DNA of 64,000 nucleotides. It comes from Ostrinia nubilalis (taxonomy: Eukaryota; Arthropoda; Insecta; Lepidoptera; Crambidae). Shown here piece by piece: positions 47,329 through 57,700 of the stretch (the stretch's first letter is position 1; the number at the start of each line of letters is the position of its first letter). The notes beneath the pieces are model-generated. The model was not told where the DNA came from. It did no database searches and saw only the letters and a program-made list of their open reading frames with translations. The translations under genes were made by a program, and so were the position numbers. Location: assembly GCF_963855985.1 (NCBI RefSeq), contig NC_087104.1:10230001-10294000 (forward strand), given 5' to 3'.

Positions 47329-47947
47329 TGTATTTACAAAAAAAGTATTTAAGTATGTTTATATCCGTTATCTAGTACCCATAGTACAAGCTTTGCTTAG
47401 TTTGGGACTAGAAGCGCAGTGTAAAATGTCCAGGGATATTCATTTTTATTTATAAGCTTTTATCTCAAGAACAAAAATCATTTTCACATACATAATTCTT
47501 AATTTCAGAGTTATTCAGCCCCAAAACAAATATCTTTTCTATGGCAGAATATGAAACACCAAAAAGCTCTTTATCAAAACAATGGCACGTATCGAAATTG
47601 ATTCAATGTTTAAAGTAGACACGCAGTTATGAATTAATATGTAATAGAAAGAGAGGTAAATAAGTCAAAATGACGAGCATGCAACTAAGTACTCGCGTAT
47701 ACATTGTAATCGCGAACTTATTACAAAACATGCATGATTAGTCCGTATGCGTACTGACGATGTATATTTTGGAGTAAGATAATTGACCTAAGTCACTACA
47801 AAGTATACGCGAGCAGTACGCATACGCTGCGTACTGGTCGTGTATAGTTTGGAGGAGCTTAGTAAAAAAAGTCACATCCAAACTATACTCGATTAGTTTC
47901 ACACCCTTGCGTTCTGGCTATGTATAGAATGGAAAGACGCGCCGGCG

Positions 47948-48520
47948 TGTTATCTATCATCGTTCATATTGGAAAGCAACAAGATCACATTTCATTAAAT
48001 ACATTAATTGAAGCATCAAGGTCGTGGTAGTTGATTAAAAAAACAATAAAAATCACTCAAACCGTATTGACTTTCTTAAACTGTTTTCAGGAAGCTCTTG
48101 TCGTTTTTGATTAATTCATGACGCGATGGACGTTAAGAATTGTGAACAATAGAAAGAATTGTTTACTTAAAATTAATTAAAAATGGGTAAATATTTTGCT
48201 GTTCTGGCAACCCACCACTAGTCTGCTGATTTCCGGCATTTCATCTTCCGTCCATTTTGTTTTTGGATGGCTGCTGGCATCCATGTTCGATCATTAGTTC
48301 GCGTGCGGTTTTCTGTGTTGAACTTGGAACTTTCGTTTAGTGTTATCTATTGTGGAATCGCGAAGGTGTTTGTGACTAGCGAACACGACTTGCTTATTCG
48401 CTGTGGTAAGACAATAGTTACAGTTGTTGTGCAGTGAATTATTTATCGGGAACAAGCGACATTTTGAAGTGACGTGTAATGTTGTGCATTTCAGATAGTG
48501 ATTCACCAAACTGAGCTTAC
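47948..48520 (+). promoter_or_regulatory. Promoter and 5' UTR of spenito
   Basis: A donor-like GTAAGACAATAG at 48403 and an acceptor TGCATTTCAG ending near 48494 suggest a short (about 92 bp) 5' UTR intron. TTTCATCTTCCG and CATCCATGTTCG near 48240-48290 may be close to the start of transcription. No TATA box seen. Confidence 0.4.
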
Positions 48521-50773
48521 ATGATTGGATTACCGCGTAGCGATAGAGATAGAGATCGTATAACGGTGAAAATTCGTAACATGAAGAGGAGTTCGTCGAG
48601 GGATAGCATCCCGCGTTCAAAGCGGACACGTAGTAGCATCGGAAGATACGACGACAGTTCAGACGAGCGCGTCACTCCAGACCGTGTACGGCGAAGGGTG
48701 CGGTCACCGAGCCCCCGGGGCCGGTACGTGTCCCCTCACCGCGACGACTATGCTCGCTCTCGTGAAGTACGCGAGGAATCCGTACGCCCCTACTATAAAG
48801 TTCTCTGTGTCAGTGCATTGCACCCCAAGGCGTCAGATGAAATCGTCAAAGACACTCTCTACAGAGAGTACAAAAAGTTTGGAGACTTCAGCATCAAAAT
48901 ATCCCACGAGTTGGACGAACGCGTCGCGTACGTATGTTTTCGAAGTGTTGAAGATGCAAGGGACGCCAAACATGCAAAGCCGAGGATCATTTTGTACGAT
49001 AAGGTGGCCATAGTAGATCCTGTGTACGAGCCTGTGAGGTCCGAGTACAGAAGTAGGCCGAGAAGTATCACGCCAACCGACTATGAGCGCCCTTACTCCT
49101 ACGCGTGGTCGCCAGTGCCCGACCGCCGCCGCCCGCCTCCAGACGACAGGGCCTATGGCATACCACCATCAGTGCCACCTCATCATAGAGATTTCCGTCC
49201 ACCTATGCACGAATATCCCATGGCAGGCCCTCACGGCCCGCCCATGCACCACAGGCCCCCTATGCACCATCCCCCACACCCCCATTATATGCCACGTCCG
49301 TATATGCCGCGACCGCATCATCCTCCTTTTGAGAAATCTGAAAACAAAAAAGACAAGTTTCCCAACTACCTGCACCACGTTCAGCCCGAAGATGATCCAC
49401 TGGCCACTAGAACTTTGTTCGCTGGCAACTTAGAGATAAACATATCTGATGAGGAGCTGCGTCGTATTTTTGGACGCTACGGCATTGTCGAGGACATTGA
49501 TATTAAACGTCCACCACCAGGCACTGGAAATGCTTTTGCATTTGTGCGCTATCAAACTTTAGATATGGCACACAGGGCAAAAGTTGAACTTTCAGGTCAA
49601 TATATTGGTAAATTCCAATGTAAGATAGGGTACGGTAAAGCCACACCCACCACCAGAGTGTGGGTTGGGGGGCTCGGTCCGTGGACCTCTGTAGCTCAGC
49701 TAGAAAGGGAATTTGACAGATTTGGGGCTATAAAGAAGATAGAATATGCCAAAGGTGAAGCTCATGCATACATTTTATACGATTCGATTGACGCCGCTCA
49801 GGCCGCCGTTAAAGAGATGAGAGGTTTTCCTCTCGGCGGGCCCGAAAGACGTCTACGTATCGATTTCGCTGATGTAGGCAACGGTGGTCCGTACAGGCCT
49901 AAGCCTTACGCTCCACCTGTAGGAGAAGACGGTAGACCGGTAGAAGGCTACGAGGGTTACGAAGGTACTTGGGATGATAGTTATGGGTATGGGGCTCCAG
50001 GGTACAGGGGTAGGGGCGGCCATCGCGGTCGCGGTCGTGGTGCATACAGAGGTGCTTACCACGGCGCTGGCGACTACCGCGACGAAGAATGGAGGCGAGC
50101 TCCAGTCGACGGTGAATACGAAGGTCGCGTCCGTCATTCTGGCTCACGTGAACCTGGTGTTGACCGCTCCCGATCCCGCTCCCCGCGTCGTCGCTCTCCC
50201 GACAGCGACTCCGACGGCTCCCCGCGCCGTACCGGCGGCATGCTGGCGTCCTCCCGAACCCTCCCAGAAGTCGTACGCAAAGCCACCACTATCTGGAACG
50301 GTGCACTCATCCTGAAAAACTCCCTATTCCCCACCAAGTTCCATTTGACCGATGGTGACTCTGAAATCATTGACAGCCTGATGAAAGATGAGGATGGCAA
50401 AAACCAACTGAGAATCACACAAAGACTTCGTTTGGATCAACCGAAATTGGATGATGTTCAGAAACGTATTGCAACTTCGAGCTCCCATGCTATCTTCTTG
50501 GGAGTTGCTGGATCTACAGCTTCTATTACAAATGAAGATTCGAGTATTCAGACGAGGCCAATGAGAAACCTGGTGTCTTACTTGAAACAGAAAGAGGCGG
50601 CAGGAGTGATATCCCTCTTGAATAAAGAGACAGAAGCAACTGGAGTGTTGTATTCTTTCCCTCCGTGTGACTTCTCTACGGACCTCTTAAAGAGAACTTG
50701 CCACAATCTTACTGAAGAAAGTTTGAAAGAGGACCACCTTGTAATAGTCGTGGTCCGCGGTGGTTCTGCTTGA
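48521..50773 (+). CDS. nito: Spenito/RBM15-type RNA-binding protein (SPEN family), single coding exon
   Basis: Nuclear RNA-binding subunit of the m6A writer complex, also linked to splicing and X-dose control in insects. 750 residues with no intron in the coding part. Arg/Ser-rich N-terminus (1-90), RRM1 about 92-170, a Pro/His/Met-rich linker (200-270), RRM2 297-375 (RTLFAGNLEI, NAFAFVRYQTL), RRM3 378-452 (TRVWVGGLGPWTS, AHAYILYD), RGG/RGR stretch 495-512, RS segment 548-570 and a C-terminal SPOC domain 580-750 (IWNGALILKNSLFPTKFHL, HLVIVVVRGG). Order and length match the RBM15/Nito branch rather than large SPEN. M21 is an alternative start. Confidence 0.95.
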   Translation: MIGLPRSDRDRDRITVKIRNMKRSSSRDSIPRSKRTRSSIGRYDDSSDERVTPDRVRRRVRSPSPRGRYVSPHRDDYARSREVREESVRPYYKVLCVSALHPKASDEIVKDTLYREYKKFGDFSIKISHELDERVAYVCFRSVEDARDAKHAKPRIILYDKVAIVDPVYEPVRSEYRSRPRSITPTDYERPYSYAWSPVPDRRRPPPDDRAYGIPPSVPPHHRDFRPPMHEYPMAGPHGPPMHHRPPMHHPPHPHYMPRPYMPRPHHPPFEKSENKKDKFPNYLHHVQPEDDPLATRTLFAGNLEINISDEELRRIFGRYGIVEDIDIKRPPPGTGNAFAFVRYQTLDMAHRAKVELSGQYIGKFQCKIGYGKATPTTRVWVGGLGPWTSVAQLEREFDRFGAIKKIEYAKGEAHAYILYDSIDAAQAAVKEMRGFPLGGPERRLRIDFADVGNGGPYRPKPYAPPVGEDGRPVEGYEGYEGTWDDSYGYGAPGYRGRGGHRGRGRGAYRGAYHGAGDYRDEEWRRAPVDGEYEGRVRHSGSREPGVDRSRSRSPRRRSPDSDSDGSPRRTGGMLASSRTLPEVVRKATTIWNGALILKNSLFPTKFHLTDGDSEIIDSLMKDEDGKNQLRITQRLRLDQPKLDDVQKRIATSSSHAIFLGVAGSTASITNEDSSIQTRPMRNLVSYLKQKEAAGVISLLNKETEATGVLYSFPPCDFSTDLLKRTCHNLTEESLKEDHLVIVVVRGGSA

Positions 50774-52504
50774 CATATTTATGAAGATAGTTTATAAATC
50801 TATTTGTGTTTAAATAGTTAGATTAAGTTTTTACTTTGAAGTTTTCAAAAAATGTTATAAATTACTATCAGTAACATAAAGTTTGTGATGTTGTGTAGTG
50901 ATGTGAGGTATTGTGGTTGTTCACAAGTTCTTATGTTTAGTGCAAGTGCTGTGTGATCCACAGTTGTAGTGACAGCAATAATTGCTATTGCAAATAATGA
51001 ACAAGTTAGTCTTGCTAGACTTAAAGCAATCTTAAAACTAAGTGTATTTATGGAAACAGAGTTTAGTGTATTTTTATTCAGTGTATGCTAGGTGATGTGT
51101 AGTGTAAGTGTGTGTACTTGAAAATAGATTATTATATCTCAAGTTGTTGTTTTTTTGAACCTAGTGAGTTGTGAGAGTATTAAGTGTTAAGTGACCAGTT
51201 TGTGATGCAATAATGATAGTTAATTGGCACTGAGTGTGGTAAAGTAATATCTGAAGTTTTCCTAAGTGTTTGTGTTGCGATTACAAAGACTTGCAGGATT
51301 GACAGTAAAAATGTGAAGTTAATAGTTCCCACACCAAGTATTAAGTTTAAAAGTTAGCATCATAAACTTCAGTTGAGTTGAAATTAAGTGAGTGTAGAAA
51401 CTTACCAGTGAGTGATAAAAGAATAAATGGTTTGTATAGTGCCCATGGTCATGGTAAGTTTGATGTGACAGACTAACTGTGCTGCTGAAACTGGCATTGT
51501 CAGTCCTGCTGAGCTTCTGGCTGACTGAGAAGCATTTTATGTACACTGCATGGGTAATCTACACAATACTGGCAATAGTTTGGTGTTTTAGATAGTATGT
51601 ACTATGTTAATTTTAAATTGCTTATCTACAGGATGACTTGTGATTAGTGAACATCTTGAATGTGAATAAAGTAGGCAGGACACAGGTCATTTGCAACCAA
51701 TTTAGTTGTGTATGTGCAGGATAAGGCACCATTTATGAGATTATTTTATGTGAAAAAATCATGGAAAACTTATTTATTCATTACTAAACTTACATTTATT
51801 TCATTCATTTAGATGCAGTGCTCCATATAGAAAAAAAAGTCTTTCATACAAAATTAAAATCGAAATATTATCTCATAAAATTGTGGACGTTTGCCTAGGC
51901 ATATACAGATCTAAATGATTGCAAGTGACTTTACTAAAATCTCTTACAAGGATGTTCACGCATTACAAGTCATCCTGTATAAGATGTTTTGTTGAATAGG
52001 CTAGTTTCCTAAAAAAATTTTTTTAGTCAGTCATGTTTAATATCAAAAAATATTGGACACATATATTTTTATTTGTCAATCTAACAAATTGCGTTGAAGT
52101 TCCGCACAACGTGCGGCACTTTTATGCAAGCATTGACGTCACGGACCTCTTCTTATGAACTTTGGCGCGCTTTAACTCTTTAAATTTTCATTAGTTTGAA
52201 AAAGTGAAAAATACGTGTAGAGTATTTTTTGATAAGTTAACTGACGGACTAATTAAAACTTGCTTTTTGACCCAGGAAACATCCCTATTTTGGAATCAAT
52301 TTCCTATTTTGAGCCTTTAAGATAGGTCCTTTTTCTTGCTAATAATTCTGCTGAAGGACTTCTAGGCCCAGTGCCTCCTTTCTTGATCATTATTGGTGCC
52401 ATTGATAACATACTTAATTACCTGTTCCATCCCATCAGTATTTAGACGCTTTTCAATCTATTTGGACACAAAACCAGGCTCTGCTCTTTAAAAACGATAG
52501 TAAA
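50774..52504 (+). other. spenito 3' UTR and downstream gap
   Basis: T/G-rich sequence typical of a long 3' UTR; AATAAA near 51665 is one candidate end. No coding potential seen. Confidence 0.45.
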
Positions 52505-52738
52505 GTCAGCGTCAAATAGTTCGTGGTACTCAAAGTATACAATAATGCTCGGTTTCCACCAAGGCGAAGCGGAGCAGAGAAGTGTTTTGAATAACCAATC
52601 AGATTTCATTATTTCCACCTTTCTTCGCTCCGCCTTGGTGAAAACCGGGCCTAAGTTCGCAACACGTCTTGGAATAAGGCTGTTTTGTCAACTTATTCTC
52701 CACTTTTGGGTGTCACTAACTATTTGACGCTGACTGTA
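52505..52738. mobile_element. Nested MITEs downstream of spenito
   Basis: Outer ends GTCAGCGTCAAATAGTTCGT and AACTATTTGACGCTGACTGT belong to the same family as 38181-38770. Inside, GCTCGGTTTCCACCAAGGCG at 52544 and its complement near 52630 form a second palindrome. Confidence 0.8.
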
Positions 52739-54704
52739 CCATACCATATGTTTGATTACCTTACCTGTCGGACTTTTTAGCCATCTTTAGGTAGGTAACT
52801 CAGATTTTTCAAAGAGCAAGAGGATTAATTGGGATGATTATCCAAAAAGCAGTAAATTTCATTACACTTTCAATATCGTTACCCAATCGAAAGTCGAACT
52901 GGGCGGTCACGAGAAGCAGATTTTTAAGGAGGCAAGTATCTATCCTATCTAAAAAATCACTTTCGAGTCCGGGACTTCGGGAAGTCATCAGAGATCACAC
53001 GCAGTGACACGCACCATGTAGGTACACTCATACACAAAATAGTAGGGCTGCACTCGAAAGAGCAGCGGTACTCAACCTTCTTCAAAAACAGTTTATTTCA
53101 ATTTTGGTGCCACTCGGACAGCAAAAGTTTTAACTAAGCCAGGTGGCATTTTTACAAAACCTGGCCGAACGCGCAGGTTGAGTATGAGACTGTCTCCGAA
53201 TGCGTAGGTAACCTCGATAAAAACATCAAGAGTAAACACACATCTTATCATTTCGTGCTCTTTGTTTTGTTCTCTTTCTTTCTAGGTAGCCTGGATGACC
53301 CGGTTCCAGTACAGCATGGGCACGTGTGGTCTCCATCTGCAGAAAGCCGTGTCAACCTAGTTTCGTGAGATAAGTAAAACTTCTCAGTGGTTGTGTCGTA
53401 AAAAGTGCTGTGATAATGAGTGAAAAAGAATTTTACTTACTACTAAAGCCAAGTTAAAACCATTATAAAAAAGGTAAATAAAAGTTTGTTTTATGATATT
53501 TTAAGTTTTATTTAAAACTCTTTTTAAAATAACTGACTAGGTAGGTTAGCAATGTAAAGTTTTCTACTTGAATTTCATGAAAATCAGTTCAGCTTATCTT
53601 CTTGGAAAATCTTGTTGGAAATATTGTAAGAATCCTACTAATATTATAAATGCGAAAGTTTGGATGTCTGTGTGTGAAAATTTCACGCGGGTGAAGCCGC
53701 GGGCAAAAGCTAGTAGGTAACTACGTTAGAAGAAAGTCAGCAGAATATGATAGGTAATAACTTCTAAGATGTTTTTATAGTATCATTGAATAACTTCGTA
53801 AGTTTTTTGGCGGTGTGCCTACAGAAACACGGAATGTCTGAAGGGTTAGCGCTTCTTTACTTCTAGCAAGAGTTCGATTGCTCTTGCAATATTGTGTCAA
53901 CAATAAGAATAGTGGAAAAAGCCATTACGAGTTTGTGTACGTAGTTACGTACTACTCAGAAAGATCTTGCCCAGCATCTCGCTTAATGAAAACTGACCAG
54001 GCGGAAGGTGGAAGTGAGCTTAGGTAGGACAAATAGCTTAGGTGATAGCTGGCCAGGCCCTACCACTAACAAATCCGAGAAGAAAATTTTGTGCCCACCC
54101 CTTCTTCAGGTGGTCTTACCACTAGACCACAGAGGAGGTTCTAAAATAATACATACTGCATTCGTATAAACTGACCTATAAAAAATATTATAGCCCGACC
54201 AGGAACATAAAAACCCTCGCCATGTTGCGGAAAACTAATGGTACTAATTTCTTTTAATGGCAACAGTAACTGAAAACTTCATTGACATGTCACCTTGCAT
54301 GTCAGTCTATTGCTGTCAAAGTGTAAACAAACTTTATTTTAAATGTACGCAACTGATTTTGTGAATTAAATTGCTAAAATCTTTTTATAGTCGTGAAAGA
54401 AAAGTGGTTCACAATGTGTTAAAATATTTGTCGAAGAGAAATACTAAGGGTTCGGACAATATTGTCATTGAATAATGTTTCCGACAAAGGTTGTCAAATT
54501 GACTGACATGTTTATCGTATAGTACAGTCCACTATGAAAATTAGCTGTGGTTTGTTTCAACTACCTATTCTAAAATTTTTTGTCACAATATAATAGGCTA
54601 TACAAGCATCACTGTGATCACTGTCACCAGACTCACCAGTCAAACTGATGCTTGCTGAAAGCTGTGCTAAATAATCTCATTATTTACTCTATCAGATAAT
54701 TAAA
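52739..54704. other. Gap between spenito and the cyclase gene
   Basis: An acceptor-like TTTCTTTCTAG at 53276-53286 and AATAAA near 53476 hint at a far 3' UTR exon, unproven. Fragments of SINE-like text (GGATTCGATTCTTGG) occur near 54810, inside the first cyclase intron. Confidence 0.35.
53633..53713 (+). mobile_element. 81-bp minimal Helitron
   Basis: TCCTACTAATATTATAAATG joined almost at once to GTGAAGCCGCGGGCAAAAGC / TAG before T: both ends with nearly all the middle lost. Confidence 0.75.
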
Positions 54705-57700
54705 ATGTTACCAAGCTCCAGCAAAGAACGATTTAGGGATTCTCATTTATGGCATGGAAACAGTAAGTTCCTTCATGCACTTAGTTTAAAGGTTTAGTTG
54801 TTGAAGACCCGGATTCGATTCTTGGTAAATATTCTCTGTTTTCTGAATGAACGCCAAAGCAAGACGCTGTAGTCGTCATTCGAGCAAGATAGTCTGTAGA
54901 TGTAAGACCGTAGTCTGAAATCGAAGCTAGGCACAAAACAGTTCAAGCAGATTTGTGAGATTCCGTGGAATACCATCGAAAACCATAGTGATATTGACAC
55001 ATCATCAGTTTTGTTAAGGGACCGCTTCATTTTTATCATAATTCAGATTTAGGTCCATCCAGACAAAGCGTGGAGAGCAGCGATGAGTACCTCTTGGCCA
55101 TGAAAAGAGTTCAACACCAGGCCCAAAACAAGAACACCGTTCCTGTGGAAATCATGTCGCCTAGAGATCGCCATAGGCAGAAGGTGGCTCAGAAACAGGG
55201 GGTGTTAGTATATTTGGGTCATTCCACAAAAATATGTCAACTCTTAGTCCGCGCCACATTTCACATGAAATATTTGTTAATATTTTATTCCAAAATTGTT
55301 AAATAACAGCTCGCAATGTGCTTTATTCATCACCTATTTATATTTTTTGAAACTATTTTTAAAACATCTTAAATTACTTTTGAATGACCCAAAACGTCAT
55401 TCCCTAGGCATGTCCGTACTCCAAAAGTTTGTGTTTTGGGACCCACATTTATAAAAACATCAACTTTATCCTTTGGTTTAATTAACGAATAATCTATTTA
55501 AATGTATATTACACCAAATACTATTAATATTTTGCGGTTTCAATAAACAACAATTTGATTTTCTTTAGTTGAAAAAGAGTCTACAGCTTTTAGCGTCATT
55601 CCCTCGCCAGGCACTGATTTTATAATTTTGCGCTTTAATATGTATTTAGAGTGAATGACATTTAGTTGAGTTTAAAGTACGATACGAAGTTATCCTCAGA
55701 CCATACTGGCTTTGCGGTAGCCGTTTTTTGAATTAGTGCAAACGTGCCAGTTGTTGCGGAAACATGTGTTAATCCAGTCACTTCGTCAGTCCCTAGTTGA
55801 GTAGCTTTATTGATTACAATAGGAAATTGTATATAATTTAATAGTATTTACGTGTGGTTTTTTTTGGCTATTTTCGGCACATCGTATTAGGCATCTTATA
55901 ATTAAAGTTAATCTGCATTTATGTTAAGTTTTACTCCAAATCGTCAGTCTCTAGAGCGTCAGGCCCTAGCTTTAAACGACACTTGGGACTAAATTACTAG
56001 TTAGGGAATGATGTTTTTTATATAGTGATTATAACAAAACAACTACATTATGTCTATTAACTTATCTATAAATGTTAAGGTTATATGTTTTATACTTTAT
56101 TAGAAGTCATATAGGAGTAATGTAGTATGAAAAAATTGAAAATTATAATTTCTCCTAAAATAAAGCATAAAGTGACTGGCCCTTTTAGACATAACATAAT
56201 TAATTAATAAACTATAATTTACACTAATAAAGTATTCAAAAGCATCTTAAAAAAGTTACGGACAAAATGACGTCGAAAATATACAGATTTTTATGGAATG
56301 ACCCATTTTTGTCTTCTCTATTTTATAGAGGTCCTTAGCCGTAGCAGGAGTAGGTATAATTTAAGAGGGGAATAGTGGTAAAACCCGGTCTGTGAGCACG
56401 TAGAATTTTGTCCAATGACCCCAAGCTACCCATCCTTATCGCTCGCGCGTAATCATATATTGCTGTCGCGACTGTGCGACGGGCGCCCGTAGCAGGCCTG
56501 GCTCACTCCGCGCGGTACATCCGATAATTACCTACAGCGAAGCGCCCCGCCGGCGGGTATTATATCAGTCGAGTGTCACGCGCGCGCCCGTCAGGACGCT
56601 GGCGTGCGTTGTAGTACCTAATTCTATGATCGAAGTATTATTTAAAAATGGACATAAAGAGAAAGAAATATTATTGTGCAGCGTTCGGGTGTTTAAATTC
56701 GAAAAGAAATCTACCGGATTTATCTTTTTTTTCGCTTCCCAATGATGCTGAAAGGTATGTTGGCCATGTAGGTAATCAATAATTCTTAGGATAGTATAGG
56801 AACCTAACCATGACTACTGCTCGGAATGCGTTCGTTCGTTTCAGCCAAATGACGTCCACTGCTGGACAAAGGCCTCTCCCAAGGTTTTCCATAATTAATG
56901 CGTACTTACCTACATACGTACCTCATTACAAATAAGTAGATTAATTATTTTTTCACTAGACAGCAACCCTAACAGCGTAAGAAGAGTTCAGAGGCACGCG
57001 ATAGAAAGAGACAAAACTTGTAGGTGAATAAAATTGTAGGTACGTAGTGCTGTGCGAGCTGAATTCCACTGTATCGCGTCGTAGCAAGACTTGCATTTAT
57101 TTAAATCGTCTTGCGGAGTAATCCTTCTGTACCTGTACTATTACTTATTCTGTGCCCGTAGTGAGAATTCTACGTGCTCACAGACCAGTCTATACATAGA
57201 TGTAACTGAAAGTTTAAAAGAATGGTTTAATAAAAATAACGAACCCTAGGCTCAATATTCAGTCGTAGTAGAACTAAGCTTCAATTTATCGCAACGAAAA
57301 GTCCTACCTGTATTCTTTCGTTTGAATCTAGCGCCGTTGTCCACTGCTGGACAAAGGCACCCAAGGGTTTCCACAAAGACCGGTACTGTTCAGGAAATGC
57401 ATTGTAACGATATCTGTACGAAGCTGAAATCTAACAAAGTAACGACGTAGGTTGGACGGACTGGTGGCTGGCAGTTGGAGCAGCGTCCAGCAGGCCACTC
57501 GCATCAGCATCGTGGCCTCCATGGTGCCCGACGAGATCATCTGGAAGCACTCCGACCTTTCCGTGAGGAGTTACGAGACTGCGCTCATGTTTATTGATAT
57601 TTCTGGTGGGTACAGTAAATTGTAAAAAGTAAGTAGATAAATAAGTAGGCGCACATTTTTCAAATTCGTGATATTTTTTGTGGTTAAGCTGCTAATCGCC

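Larger units (their letters stand above)
44971..47947. mobile_element. 3-kb DNA transposon shell with subterminal motif repeats
   Basis: Left end GCCGGCGTGGCGTCTTTCC, then TTCTATACATGGCCAGAACG; right end carries the complement (GCGTTCTGGCTATGTATAGA, GGAAAGACGCGCCGGC). Short motifs GTGTATAGTTTG, GTGTATATTTTGGAG and CCAAACTATAC recur in both orientations near each end. No transposase is seen; a SINE and a second element sit inside. Confidence 0.7.

Noticed and set aside
49853..50418. Minus-strand frames opposite spenito
   Set aside because: Shadows of the GC-rich Arg/Gly and Arg/Ser coding part of spenito.
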